From the NCBI GenBank assembly GCA_902794535.1, contig CADBHQ010000001.1:62001-126000 (forward strand): a stretch of 64,000 nucleotides of DNA, read 5' to 3'. Made by a program: the position numbers and the translations under genes. Position 1 is the stretch's first letter. Each line of letters starts with the position of its first letter. This document shows positions 25,160 to 34,278 of this stretch, in pieces. The notes under the pieces are model-generated. The model was not told the origin of the DNA and searched no databases. It was given only the letters and a program-made list of their open reading frames with translations. The DNA comes from Fibrobacter succinogenes. GTDB lineage: Bacteria; Fibrobacterota; Fibrobacteria; Fibrobacterales; Fibrobacteraceae.

Positions 25160-25442
25160 AATCTATCATTAAGTTTTTCCATTCAGGGTTCATTTTGTTA
25201 ATCAAATTATTTTTCTTTTCTCTTTTCCAACCTTTTAATTGTTTTTCTCTTGCTATAGCATCTTTTATTTCTGTATATCTTTCAAAATAAACAAGTTTAT
25301 TGATTTTGTATTTTGATGTAAATTCTGCACCATTACCACTAATATGTTCTAATGCACGTCTTTCAATATTATTCGTTACTCCAACATATATTGTTGAATT
25401 AGTTTGATTTGACATTATGTATGTGAAGTAATCGTTTCTCAT
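25158..25442 (-). CDS. GIY-YIG domain endonuclease, small stand-alone type
   Basis: The 94-aa protein is a single GIY-YIG domain of the UvrC/YhbQ-like class: YFTYIMSN and TIYVGVTNN give the two core strands, the conserved Arg lies in NIERRALEH, and the catalytic Glu in AIAREKQLKGWKREKK. Such small proteins are thought to nick DNA, but their biology is mostly unknown. The gene is AT-rich against GC-rich neighbours and sits exactly between inverted repeats; the right repeat supplies the AAGGA ribosome site 8 nt before ATG 25442. It interrupts an O-acetylation operon. Confidence 0.9.
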   Translation of the reverse strand: MRNDYFTYIMSNQTNSTIYVGVTNNIERRALEHISGNGAEFTSKYKINKLVYFERYTEIKDAIAREKQLKGWKREKKNNLINKMNPEWKNLMID

Positions 25443-25448
25443 ATTTTT

Positions 25449-25493
25449 AGATCCTTCGACTTCGAACCTTCGGTTCTTCGCTCAGGATGACAG
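25449..25493. repeat. Right inverted repeat next to the GIY-YIG gene
   Basis: AGATCCTTCGACT (25449-25461) and TTCGCTCAGGATGACA (25477-25492) flank a small inner hairpin (CGAACCTTCGGTTCTTCG region). It mirrors 25121-25159. On the minus strand its end, AAGGATCT, stands at the ribosome-site distance before the GIY-YIG start. Confidence 0.8.
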
Positions 25494-25550
25494 TGATGTG
25501 AATTCTTGCTTAACTTTCTTCCTCACTCAGGATGACACTGGTGCAAATCC

Positions 25551-27233
25551 TTATTTTACTTCTTCCTTTCTTTTTTCGGCGGGTAAATTGGCTATATGTT
25601 CTTGGTATGACTGAATAATTGCTTTATAGAACAGATCGCCGAGCAGGTTGTAGCCCGAAAGCTTGAAGTGCACTTTGTCGGCTTTGGCGAGGTCGGCCTT
25701 TTCCCACTTGGCCATGGAACCGAGGCCACCCATAATTCCGAACTTGTCCCACACACCGGCTTTGTACTTGTCGGCCAGCGCAAAGAATGCCTTGCGGGCC
25801 ACGTCGCCGTTGGGGTGCTGTACGTACTTCTTTTTCTTGACTTTGCGGAACATGTCGTTGTTCGTCTCGAAAATGATAGCCACATTCGGGTTCACTTTCT
25901 TGATTCGGGCAATAAGCTTGTCGTAGTCGCCCTTGAACTGCTTGTCGTTAAAGCGTTCCACGTTTGCGTCGTTAATGCCGATGGCGAAAATCACCAGGTC
26001 GGGCTTGTAGAAGGCGAGTTGCTTTTCCAAAAGCGGGCAGACTTCTTCAAAGTAGTCGTGCACCTTCGCGCCGTTAATGCCAACGCCCGTGTAGGTAATG
26101 CCAGGCGCATCGGTTTCGGTCAGAATGCCGGTGAGCGTAAAGCGCGGGCGAGCATTCTTTTTCACGGAATCGGGCTCGGCTGTAGGTTCTGCAATGCAAT
26201 GTTCGTTGGCGTAATTCGTGGAATCAATTTCGCCCTCGGCGTAGTTCACCACAGGCTTGCCCAATTTTTCGGCGCAGCTGCGAGTTTTGTTCTTTGCTTC
26301 TTCGCGGCGGAGGCATGCGGTGTCGAGCACGTCGCATTCACCCTGGAACATGGAATCTCGGGCAACTTCGGGTAGCGCTACGTTGTTCGGAATCTTCGCG
26401 GGCTCGGGAACTTTCTTTTGGGCGGTGTCGCCGTTCGCCTTCTTGATAGAATCTTCTTTGGCGCGAGCAATGGAATCTTGCAACAGCGAGTCGGTAATGA
26501 ATTTCGCAATCTCGGCCTGCTTCAGAGAATCAATCCAGCGGAAGGCAATTTGAATTGTATCGATCGGGCGCGGGCTTGTGAACACGTAGCTCTGGCTTGC
26601 GCTGTCGAGCTTGCCGTAAATTTCGTTGGAGTCTACCTTGAGCACGGGCACTACGTCGCCGGCGTCGCTGTAGCCGAACAGGCGGAGTTTGGTTTCGCCC
26701 CAGAGCGGGGTAGAATTGTACTTGTCCAAGAGCAAGGTGATTTCGGAGCGCGGGTCGCTTGTGCTAACGGCAATGCCCAAAAGGCCGAGCGGCTTTTTGA
26801 TTTCGCGCTGCACGTTCTTGTTCATGTCCCAAATGCCTTTGTAGGCGCTGGCGTAGCTTGCGGGCGTGTTGGTGCGCGCGGCAGAATACGGGAACACGAA
26901 TCCACGGCCAGCAGAGGCCCCCGGGTATTCCTTGATAAAGTGCTCGCGGATACGGCCAGAAATCACGTCGGCCTGCAGGTGCGAACCGCCCACGTGCAGA
27001 ATGCGGACTTGGCCGCGGTTTTCGAACACGAGCGTATCCAACTTGTTAAAAAAGGTGTTGAACGAGGCGTTGCCCTTGGGGAACTTGATCACGTTCTGCG
27101 TGGTGTCGATAAAGTCGTAACGCGAAAGGTCTAGGGAAAAGCCACCGGGAGCAGGCGGCACGTCTTTTGCAAAAGTATTTTCTGCAAAAATAGAGAGCGC
27201 TGCTAGCGCAAAGGTCAGGAGTACGCGCTTCAT
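25551..27233 (-). CDS. Periplasmic SGNH/GDSL-hydrolase-like protein
   Basis: The 560-aa product has a signal peptide (MKRVLLTFALAALSIFAENTFA). SGNH blocks are present in order: RILHVGGSHLQADV (block I serine), FAIGINDANVERF (block III G.ND) and DKVHFKLSGYNLLGDL (block V D..H). A low-complexity, acidic insert lies between blocks I and III (around residues 240-350). By analogy with AlgJ/AlgX-type partners of MBOAT proteins, it may place or remove acetyl groups on a surface polysaccharide. Its start overlaps the stop of the next SGNH gene by 4 nt (ATGA), so the two are translationally coupled. Confidence 0.8.
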   Translation of the reverse strand: MKRVLLTFALAALSIFAENTFAKDVPPAPGGFSLDLSRYDFIDTTQNVIKFPKGNASFNTFFNKLDTLVFENRGQVRILHVGGSHLQADVISGRIREHFIKEYPGASAGRGFVFPYSAARTNTPASYASAYKGIWDMNKNVQREIKKPLGLLGIAVSTSDPRSEITLLLDKYNSTPLWGETKLRLFGYSDAGDVVPVLKVDSNEIYGKLDSASQSYVFTSPRPIDTIQIAFRWIDSLKQAEIAKFITDSLLQDSIARAKEDSIKKANGDTAQKKVPEPAKIPNNVALPEVARDSMFQGECDVLDTACLRREEAKNKTRSCAEKLGKPVVNYAEGEIDSTNYANEHCIAEPTAEPDSVKKNARPRFTLTGILTETDAPGITYTGVGINGAKVHDYFEEVCPLLEKQLAFYKPDLVIFAIGINDANVERFNDKQFKGDYDKLIARIKKVNPNVAIIFETNNDMFRKVKKKKYVQHPNGDVARKAFFALADKYKAGVWDKFGIMGGLGSMAKWEKADLAKADKVHFKLSGYNLLGDLFYKAIIQSYQEHIANLPAEKRKEEVK

Positions 27234-28987
27234 TTCTTTTTCGCTCCTTTCATTTCAAGTCTTTTTGTCGCCGGAATTTTCGTTGCCGAAGTTTTTGCCG
27301 GAGCAGGCTTTGCCGCGGGCTTGGGGGCGGGCGCGGGAGCAACTTGCTTTTTGACTGGCTTAGGCGCAGGTTTGGCGACAGGCTTTACGACGGGTTTGGC
27401 CGGCTTGGGCGTTTCGATAGCATCTTCAAGCGGTTTGTTTTCGGCCTTCCACTGGTGCAGTTCCTTGAGCTTTTCGTCGGTAATGTGGTGACGGTCGCGG
27501 AACTTGAAGTAGTCGTAATGCATGCGGAGCGCGGCGCAGAACAGGTCGCCCATGTAGGCAGCGCCACGGCGTGTAAAGTGAATGTGGTCGGTGAATCCGA
27601 GAGCGGGTTCCTTGTTAACCCATTTGATCATGGCGCCATTGCCGCCCATCACGCGGTGCATGTCCCAGTAGGCGGCTCCGTTTTCCAGAGCGACTTCTCG
27701 CAGGGCCTTGATTGTCATCGCAAGGCCAGAATAGGTCTGCCACTGGCCGTCTTTTTGGCGTGCCATGTCGGCGGGGCCAATGAACAGAATGTCGGCGTCG
27801 GGGTTTGCTTTTTGAATCGCCTGAATCTGTCGCGTGATGATTTTCTTGGTCCATTCGATGTTGCTCGAGGTAATGCTTGGCACCAGGTTGCCGCCGTATT
27901 CCATGATGATGAGCTTTACGTTCATGGCCTTGTAAGATTCGGCCAGAAGTTCGGTATCGATGCGGTGGAAGATTGTGCCCGAAGAGCCGCGCATGGCCAC
28001 GTTATCGACTGCGACTCCGTATGCGCCGTCTGCAGAAATCGCATAGATTTCTGCGTTGCCCGAAAGGTACATCTTGGCGATAGAAGTGGTGTCTTCGAGT
28101 TTCCAGGTGTACACCTTGAGCTTGTTGTAAGTGTCGATGATTGGTTCGCCTGCGTCTACGACCTTGGTCGTGCGCTTTTCCTTGGAATTGCCCTCGGCGT
28201 CTTCGCCCACGATTTCGACGAGGGTGCGGTTTACGTTGAGCTTTACCTTGAGGCGCGCGTTCTTGTTGGTGAGCAGTCGAATGGTGCTGTAACCACCCAC
28301 ATGGCTGAACTGCTTTTTGCGTTCCTTGCGGCGCTGGATAGTGATAGAGGCTTCGCCTTCAAGCTTTGCAAGCTGAGCGAGCGGTCCATAGCGCGTGTGT
28401 TCGGCTTCGTCTTCTTTGGGGCCAAACAGAATGTAGCGGGTGAGAGCGCCCACGCCGGCGTGGCTTGTGGTCATCGACGGCACGGTCATAATGGCGGGCA
28501 TCATACCCGGGCCTGCACCGCCGAATTCATCTTGCAAGTCTTCGCGAATGGTGGCCGAGATTCGGTCTTCTTCGAGCTGCGAGTCACCGTAATGCACTAC
28601 GTGTACAACGTTAGAATCGAGTTCGGCGAGTTCCAAATGCAAGAAGAATCGGTCAAACCACGTGGCGTCGTTGTTCGGCAAATCGAAACGAGTTTTGCCC
28701 TTCTCAAAAAAGTCCTCATAGAACTTGAGCGAGTCGCTGAAGGCGGCAAACTCTTTACGCTTGGTCGCTTCCATCATCTCACGGATAGCTTCTTCGGGGT
28801 CGACTGCTGCGGTAGAATCAATCAGAGAATCTTGCACAGACTGCTTTTCGAAGATTTCGGTGAGCTTTGGGTAACGGAGCGTCGAGTCGCCAATGTGAAT
28901 GCCGTCATTCGGGTAAATGAGGGCAACAAGGCCCAGTACGGCGAACAAGCTAATGATAGATAAGAGAACTTTTAGGGGGGACATCAT
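27230..28987 (-). CDS. Membrane-anchored SGNH/GDSL-hydrolase-like protein with Lys/Pro/Ala-rich tail
   Basis: The 585-aa protein has one N-terminal membrane span (KVLLSIISLFAVLGLVALIYP). SGNH blocks are HVVHYGDSQLEEDRI, IIMEYGGNLV, ILFIGPADM and DHIHFTRRGAAYMGDLF. The last ~75 residues are a low-complexity PKPAKPVAKPAP-type tail that may span or bind the cell wall. It is the first gene of the O-acetylation set and overlaps the second SGNH gene. The two SGNH proteins share only the fold motifs and may act in sequence or on different sugars. Confidence 0.8.
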   Translation of the reverse strand: MMSPLKVLLSIISLFAVLGLVALIYPNDGIHIGDSTLRYPKLTEIFEKQSVQDSLIDSTAAVDPEEAIREMMEATKRKEFAAFSDSLKFYEDFFEKGKTRFDLPNNDATWFDRFFLHLELAELDSNVVHVVHYGDSQLEEDRISATIREDLQDEFGGAGPGMMPAIMTVPSMTTSHAGVGALTRYILFGPKEDEAEHTRYGPLAQLAKLEGEASITIQRRKERKKQFSHVGGYSTIRLLTNKNARLKVKLNVNRTLVEIVGEDAEGNSKEKRTTKVVDAGEPIIDTYNKLKVYTWKLEDTTSIAKMYLSGNAEIYAISADGAYGVAVDNVAMRGSSGTIFHRIDTELLAESYKAMNVKLIIMEYGGNLVPSITSSNIEWTKKIITRQIQAIQKANPDADILFIGPADMARQKDGQWQTYSGLAMTIKALREVALENGAAYWDMHRVMGGNGAMIKWVNKEPALGFTDHIHFTRRGAAYMGDLFCAALRMHYDYFKFRDRHHITDEKLKELHQWKAENKPLEDAIETPKPAKPVVKPVAKPAPKPVKKQVAPAPAPKPAAKPAPAKTSATKIPATKRLEMKGAKKK

Positions 28988-29001
28988 AAGCGTTTAATTA
29001 T

Positions 29002-30297
29002 TTATGCCTTCAAGCGCTCCACGATGGCTTCTGTATTTCCTACGAACATTTCGCCGGTGCGCATGTCCTTGTATTCGAATTCACCTGCGGCAGCCTTGGA
29101 ACCGTCGACGTACACGACGATTTTCGCGCCCTGGTAGTTGGCCTGGTCGAGCTGTTTGCCCATCTTCATGGCGGCGAGCGGGTGTGCGACCGAGAACGGC
29201 TTACCCGTGCTTGCGCTACGGAAAACCTGAGCGGTTTCGAAAACCTTCTTCATGTCGTTGCCGAAGCTTGCGATGTAGAAGTCCACGCTCTGCTTGGGGC
29301 TCGGGAGCAACTTGTGTTCGGCGAGCAAGTCGGCGAGAACCACGTCGCCCATGCCGAAGCCCACGCCCGGAATGCGTTCGCCACCGAGTTTTTCGGTGAG
29401 GCTGTCATAACGGCCACCGCCAGCGATAGCGCGCATGGATTTACCCTTGTCGAATACTTCGAATACGATGCCGGTGTAGTAGGCGAGGCCGCGAACAATG
29501 GAAAGGTCCAGGTTCACGCATTCGCCGTAACCTGCGGCGGTAAGCGTTGCGAACAGGTCTTCAATTTCGGCGAGGGCGGCAGTTGCGTTTTCGCTATGCA
29601 CCTTGTTCTTGACTTCTTCGATGCTCTTGCAGCTCATGAAGTCATCCAGCTTTTTCACCTGGTCTTCGGAGAGGCCTGCATCGGCGAGAGCCTTGGCGAA
29701 TGCTTCGGGCCCGATTTTTAAGCGGCGGTCAAGCACTGGGTAAACGAGTGCCGGATTCGGGGCGCCGATTTCTTCGAGGTAGGTGGCCAAAAGCTTGCGG
29801 CTAGAAACGCCAATCGCAAATTCGCCATCCTTGAGGCCGAACTTGCGGAGCATGGTAGCGATGGCTGCCATCAGGTCGGCTTCGGCGTAAATGCTTTCGG
29901 TACCGATGATGTCCATGTTCAGCTGGAAGAATTCGCGGAGGCGGCCCTTCTGCGCCTTTTCGTAACGGAAAAGGCGCGGCATGCTGAACCACTTGAAAGG
30001 CTTCTTGAGTTCGCGGGCCTTCTGAATCACGAGGCGGGCGAGTGTCGGAGTCATTTCGGGGCGGAGTGCGATTTCGCGGTCGCCCTTGTCTTTAAAGTTG
30101 TAAAGCTGGCTGACGATTTCTTCGCCGGACTTGCCTGTATACAACTCCAGATGTTCAAACATCGGGCCTTCGTATTCTTCGTAGGCAAAAGATTCGGCGA
30201 CGCTGCGCCAGGTGTCAAAAATGTAATTCTGGATGCGCTCGGCTTCCGGGTAAAAATCGCGTGTGCCCTTAGGCAACTGAGGAATAGAAATGCTCAT
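29002..30297 (-). CDS. hisS: Histidyl-tRNA synthetase
   Basis: ATG 30297 (MSISIPQLPKGTRDFYP) is the right start; the frame extends further upstream only by chance, into the neighbouring gene. The 431-aa protein has class II motifs: PKGTRDFYP at the N-terminus, RYEKAQKGRLREFFQLNMD (motif 2), the histidine-binding LVRGLAYYTG-type segment (IVRGLAYYTGIVFEVF) and GGGRYDSLTEKLGGERIPGVGFGMG (motif 3 region), then an anticodon-binding C-terminus. It charges tRNA-His. A TATATTTA box ends 8 nt before the ATG and no ribosome site is visible, so the message may be leaderless. Confidence 0.97.
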   Translation of the reverse strand: MSISIPQLPKGTRDFYPEAERIQNYIFDTWRSVAESFAYEEYEGPMFEHLELYTGKSGEEIVSQLYNFKDKGDREIALRPEMTPTLARLVIQKARELKKPFKWFSMPRLFRYEKAQKGRLREFFQLNMDIIGTESIYAEADLMAAIATMLRKFGLKDGEFAIGVSSRKLLATYLEEIGAPNPALVYPVLDRRLKIGPEAFAKALADAGLSEDQVKKLDDFMSCKSIEEVKNKVHSENATAALAEIEDLFATLTAAGYGECVNLDLSIVRGLAYYTGIVFEVFDKGKSMRAIAGGGRYDSLTEKLGGERIPGVGFGMGDVVLADLLAEHKLLPSPKQSVDFYIASFGNDMKKVFETAQVFRSASTGKPFSVAHPLAAMKMGKQLDQANYQGAKIVVYVDGSKAAAGEFEYKDMRTGEMFVGNTEAIVERLKA

Positions 30298-30314
30298 AGT
30301 GAGCGTAAATATAG

Positions 30315-33300
30315 TTATTTCACCTCGATCATCGGGCTGGTTTCGCTGAGCAAGTAGGTCCATTCTTCGCGAATCTTGTTGTATTCAGCCGGGTCGGCGT
30401 AAAGCGCGAAGGTGGTCCACTTGATGCTGTTCTTGCCGTCGAAATTCTTCTCGTAGCTCACGTAATCCGGGTCGCGGCTAAGCGGCTTCGGACCGGTAAT
30501 TTTGACCGTCTTGCCGTTTGCTGCAGTCACATTTAATTTGTATGCAAACTGCGTTTCGTGGGGCATACGAATCGGGTGGTGGCGCTTGGAGACTTTCGGA
30601 AGCTTGAACAGGCTACGTTCCCACACGTTCGGGAATCGGCCCTTGAGTTCGGAGCCACCCTGGCCAAAATAACCCTTGGAAGCGTAAGTCACAATCAGGG
30701 CCAGCGGCTTGTTGAATTCGGCCAGGTTTTCGATGCGGATGTTTCCGATGCTTACGTCGGGGATACCCGAAGCGAGGAAGTCTTCCATCAGCTTTTCCTG
30801 TTCCTTGGCGTCGCGGCCATAGAAACGGTTACGCATCACGCTTGCGAACTTGCCCTGCAGCGAAATGGAGTCGCGGAATTCGCAGGCGCCGTCGTTTCCA
30901 ATAAACAGGCGGTGTTCAATGCCAATCTGATGTTCCTGATTGTCTTCGAGAATCGGCGTGGTGACCACGTGGCTGCTGTCATCGTTAATCACGAGGGCGA
31001 CCTTGCCCTCCATGTCGAGCGGGACGGGGCGATCGTTGCCGGTTTTGTCGGTGGCATCGACCCAACGTTCAGTGACTTGACCCTGCGCCGGAATGTAGAG
31101 AATCATGTGGTTGAACTGCTGAATCGTCGGGAGGCCGGCGAAGCCTTCTTCGGTCAGGTGGATGGCCGTGAGGTAGCTCTTGATGCCAATCGATTCAAGC
31201 ATTTCCTTGAGCAAAAGCGCCATGTCCTTGCAGTCGCCCTGGTGCTTCTTGAGTGTGACTTCGGCGGTTTGCGGAATCAGGCTGTGTCCGCCGAATCGCA
31301 CGTCGCGGTAGCGGATATCGTGGCGCACAAAGTTCACGATTGCCTTCACGGCGTTGTCGTTTGCCTTGCTGCCGCGGACTTCGCGGGCTTTTTCACGCAC
31401 GCTCACTGCCTGCTTGAACTGGTGCTTGATCAGATTCTGGTAATCTTCGCCCACGTTCTTCCATTCCTGCTTGCCGGTGAGCATCAGGCCTGCGCCAAAG
31501 TCGCGGTACACGGGCATATAAAGCTCTTTGCGAATGATGACCGGGTTCTCGATTTTCCATTCGATGCCACCCTTGATGGCCTTCTTTTCCAGCGGGCCGT
31601 ATTCTTCGGTCACAAAGCGGGCGGTGTCGGCGTAAATGCGGAAGCTAGATTCACCCACGGGAACATCCTTACTGCTCACGAAGTCGGTGTAAGGAATCAT
31701 GCCCTTGTTTTCGATATTCGTGCGGCTGAACTGCAGGTAAATAAAGTCGCCCGGTTCAAGTTCTTGCAGCGGGAAGTGCGCCGTCTGCGATTCGTTCTGG
31801 CCGCCGATTTCGGTAGCGTAGGTAATGTAGGCTCCGTTCAGGTTCGCCTTCTGCTTCAGATTCCAGTTGCTGTCGTAGACTTCGAGGGCGTTCAGGTAAA
31901 TGCGGTCGAATCCCGGCAAGAAGTCGAAGGTGAATTCGCGATAGATGGCGGCGCCGCGAATGTCCAAGATTTCCATGAGCATTTCGTCGGTGCGGACCCA
32001 GTTCGCGCCCTTTTCGGCCTTCAAAGTCTGCTTGTTGTAATGTACGACGGCGGGGAAGTCGCCTTCGGTGCCCTGCTTTTTAGCGGTTTCGCTCAGGAGG
32101 CTCTTCAGATTCTTGGTGCGTTCTTCCACCGGCGTAATCGGCTTTTGCAACGTGCGGTTGTCGGCCTTGCCGAGGAATGCCTTCGTGGCGCTGAGGAAGC
32201 TCTTGGCGTCTTCGTTATCGGGCTTGAGGGCGAGCGCCTTGGTGAGCGATTTTTCGGCATCGCGGTAGTTGCGGCTGTAGAAGAGAATCTTGCCCTGCGT
32301 AGTCCAAATCTTGTAGTCGTTGCGGTCCTTGGCGAGCGTTTCTTCGCTGATGGCGCGGGCTTCTTCGTAACGGCCAAGGAACATGAGGGCATCCATCAAG
32401 GTGGTGCCGAGTTCTACACTCATGCCAAAGCGGCGACGCACCTGGTAAAGAATGTCCACGGCTTCGGCGTACTGGTCGAGACCCATATAAGTCTTGGCGA
32501 GGTAAACACCCAAGCGGCTGCTCGGCTGCGTGTCGTAAAGGCGTTGCACGACTACCAGCGACTGGTTGCGCTGACCGAGGCCCCAGAGGGCATCGCTCAA
32601 GTTAATCACGTATTCCGGATTGTTCGGCGTGTAACGCAGGGCGGCTTCGGCGCATTCGCGGGCGCGGCCGTAGTCGAACAAGGCTTCGTACATTTCGCCG
32701 AGAATGGAGAGCAGTTTGCCGTTCTTTTGCACCAGTTCGCGCTGGCTTTCAAAGTGGCTGATGCCCGGGCCGTAAAGTTCCTTCATCTGGTACACGAATC
32801 CGCAGTTAATCAGGTACAGCGGTTCTTCGGGATCCATGCGGTTGGCGCGTTCAAAGTAGCTGAGGGCCACCAGCGGCTGGTTTTCGAGCAGGCGTAAAAT
32901 ACCCACTTGGCTCATGATGGCAGCGTTGAACTTGGCTTGCTTCTTGGCGGATTCGGCGTCGCTTGCGGTGGCAGGCTTTTCGCCCACGGTTAGGCCTTCG
33001 ATACCGTGCTGCATGACCTTGGCGAATTTCTTCTTGTTCACGCCCTGGGTCCAGCTGACAATCATGATTCCGCGGCCGTCGTCATAGAAATAGCGGCCTG
33101 TATAGTAGAAGTCGAACTTGTTGACCACATGAGTCAGGCTGAAGTCTTGCGCGTAGCGGTCACCGACCTTTTGGCGGTGGCTTTCAAGCGTCGGATTGTT
33201 CGGGTCTACGCCCAGGCGCACGAGCAGCACCTTGAACAAATCCTGCGAATTGACGGCGTCGCTTTCTACCGTTGCTCCGTAAACGAACAGCGAAACGTCT

Positions 33301-34172
33301 TCGGCCTTGTTGCTGAGCACTAGGTCCGGGTCGTCGTTCTGGCGGGCGATTCCTGTCCAGTGATGCCAGAGGGTGTCCTTCACGGCCCAAGTGTAGCCGA
33401 GGGCGGGGGAGTTGAAACTCTGCACGTTGTTCGGCGAGAGTTCCGGGCCTTCGCTGGCGGCGGTTTCGCGCATGCTGAAGTTTGCGAAGAATTCCTTCCA
33501 TTCGTTCTTGAGTTCGCCCGGCTGGAGCGGCGTGTCGGTGGCAGAAAGGGTCAGCGTGTACACGCGGCTCCCAGCGCCTGTTACAAAGCCGACGGCCTCG
33601 TAGGGGCTGTCGTAGCGCTTGCCTGCAACATCAAAGAAAACGCCTGTACCGCCGAAATTTTCTTCGGGATATGTCTCGGCGAGAGTCGCCTTCTTGCCGC
33701 TGCTTTCAAAAGCCTGCATTTCCATCTGGGCGCGGTCCATGAGTCGCATGGGTTCGCCCTTGGGGAGTTCGATTTCGACCAGGACCGCGCGGCGTCCTGT
33801 GCTTGCGTTATAAAATTCGTAGGGGACGCCGCTCTCGTGGGCGCTCCCGTCGTCATCGCCCACGAGCGCCCAGTCGCCAGAGCCGCCCTGAGGCAAAATG
33901 AAGCTGAAACCGTCGGAGCTGAAGCTGTTGGCGGTATTTTTGCGGGTCGATTTGGTGCTCGCGTCCGAACTTACTGCCGAACCTTCGTCAAAATAGTCGT
34001 CGGTGTAGCTCCCGGAATTAGCAGCCTGCGAACCTTCGGACTGCGGGTCCGATTCGGTGAGCGGCTTTCCGTTACCGGCGCAAGAAATTAAAGATGCAAC
34101 AAACAACAGCCCAAACAGCGGGGCGCAAAAACTGGGGATACGACTCAATTTTTCAAACAAAGAATTGCTCAT
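30315..34172 (-). CDS. Large lipoprotein with TPR region, DUF3857 and transglutaminase-like domains
   Basis: The 1285-aa product has a lipoprotein signal (LLFVASLISCAGN). A Ser-rich linker leads to an unrecognised N-terminal domain, then TPR-like helices at about 405-640. A DUF3857-type beta region precedes a transglutaminase-like core with GDCKDMALLLKEML (Cys), FNHMILYIP (His) and WVDATDKTG (Asp), so the catalytic triad appears intact. DUF3857/transglutaminase proteins are common in Bacteroidetes-group cell envelopes; their substrates are unknown. The promoter box TATTTTTG overlaps the terminator T-run just before the start. Confidence 0.85.
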   Translation of the reverse strand: MSNSLFEKLSRIPSFCAPLFGLLFVASLISCAGNGKPLTESDPQSEGSQAANSGSYTDDYFDEGSAVSSDASTKSTRKNTANSFSSDGFSFILPQGGSGDWALVGDDDGSAHESGVPYEFYNASTGRRAVLVEIELPKGEPMRLMDRAQMEMQAFESSGKKATLAETYPEENFGGTGVFFDVAGKRYDSPYEAVGFVTGAGSRVYTLTLSATDTPLQPGELKNEWKEFFANFSMRETAASEGPELSPNNVQSFNSPALGYTWAVKDTLWHHWTGIARQNDDPDLVLSNKAEDVSLFVYGATVESDAVNSQDLFKVLLVRLGVDPNNPTLESHRQKVGDRYAQDFSLTHVVNKFDFYYTGRYFYDDGRGIMIVSWTQGVNKKKFAKVMQHGIEGLTVGEKPATASDAESAKKQAKFNAAIMSQVGILRLLENQPLVALSYFERANRMDPEEPLYLINCGFVYQMKELYGPGISHFESQRELVQKNGKLLSILGEMYEALFDYGRARECAEAALRYTPNNPEYVINLSDALWGLGQRNQSLVVVQRLYDTQPSSRLGVYLAKTYMGLDQYAEAVDILYQVRRRFGMSVELGTTLMDALMFLGRYEEARAISEETLAKDRNDYKIWTTQGKILFYSRNYRDAEKSLTKALALKPDNEDAKSFLSATKAFLGKADNRTLQKPITPVEERTKNLKSLLSETAKKQGTEGDFPAVVHYNKQTLKAEKGANWVRTDEMLMEILDIRGAAIYREFTFDFLPGFDRIYLNALEVYDSNWNLKQKANLNGAYITYATEIGGQNESQTAHFPLQELEPGDFIYLQFSRTNIENKGMIPYTDFVSSKDVPVGESSFRIYADTARFVTEEYGPLEKKAIKGGIEWKIENPVIIRKELYMPVYRDFGAGLMLTGKQEWKNVGEDYQNLIKHQFKQAVSVREKAREVRGSKANDNAVKAIVNFVRHDIRYRDVRFGGHSLIPQTAEVTLKKHQGDCKDMALLLKEMLESIGIKSYLTAIHLTEEGFAGLPTIQQFNHMILYIPAQGQVTERWVDATDKTGNDRPVPLDMEGKVALVINDDSSHVVTTPILEDNQEHQIGIEHRLFIGNDGACEFRDSISLQGKFASVMRNRFYGRDAKEQEKLMEDFLASGIPDVSIGNIRIENLAEFNKPLALIVTYASKGYFGQGGSELKGRFPNVWERSLFKLPKVSKRHHPIRMPHETQFAYKLNVTAANGKTVKITGPKPLSRDPDYVSYEKNFDGKNSIKWTTFALYADPAEYNKIREEWTYLLSETSPMIEVK

Positions 34173-34177
34173 GACGA

Positions 34178-34210
34178 CAAAAATAAAAAAACGGAGCGCG
34201 CAAGCCCCGT
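34178..34210 (-). terminator. Terminator after lgt, overlapping a promoter box
   Basis: On the minus strand ACGGGGC and GCTCCGT (34210-34191) form a stem with one G-T pair, followed by TTTTTTTATTTTTG. The end of this tract, TATTTTTG, matches TAnnTTTG and lies 5 nt before the next start codon, so the T-run may double as a promoter element. Confidence 0.7.
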
Positions 34211-34278
34211 CTTTCTATAGTCCAAAGTGGAATATGTTTCTGTCTTGTGTAAAAATAAATTAGAAAACGAAACGGTTA

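Noticed and set aside
30558..32897. 779-codon open frame on the plus strand opposite the DUF3857 lipoprotein gene
   Set aside because: It is the antisense shadow of a GC-rich gene; the protein has no recognisable domain, while the minus-strand product has a signal, TPRs and a transglutaminase triad.
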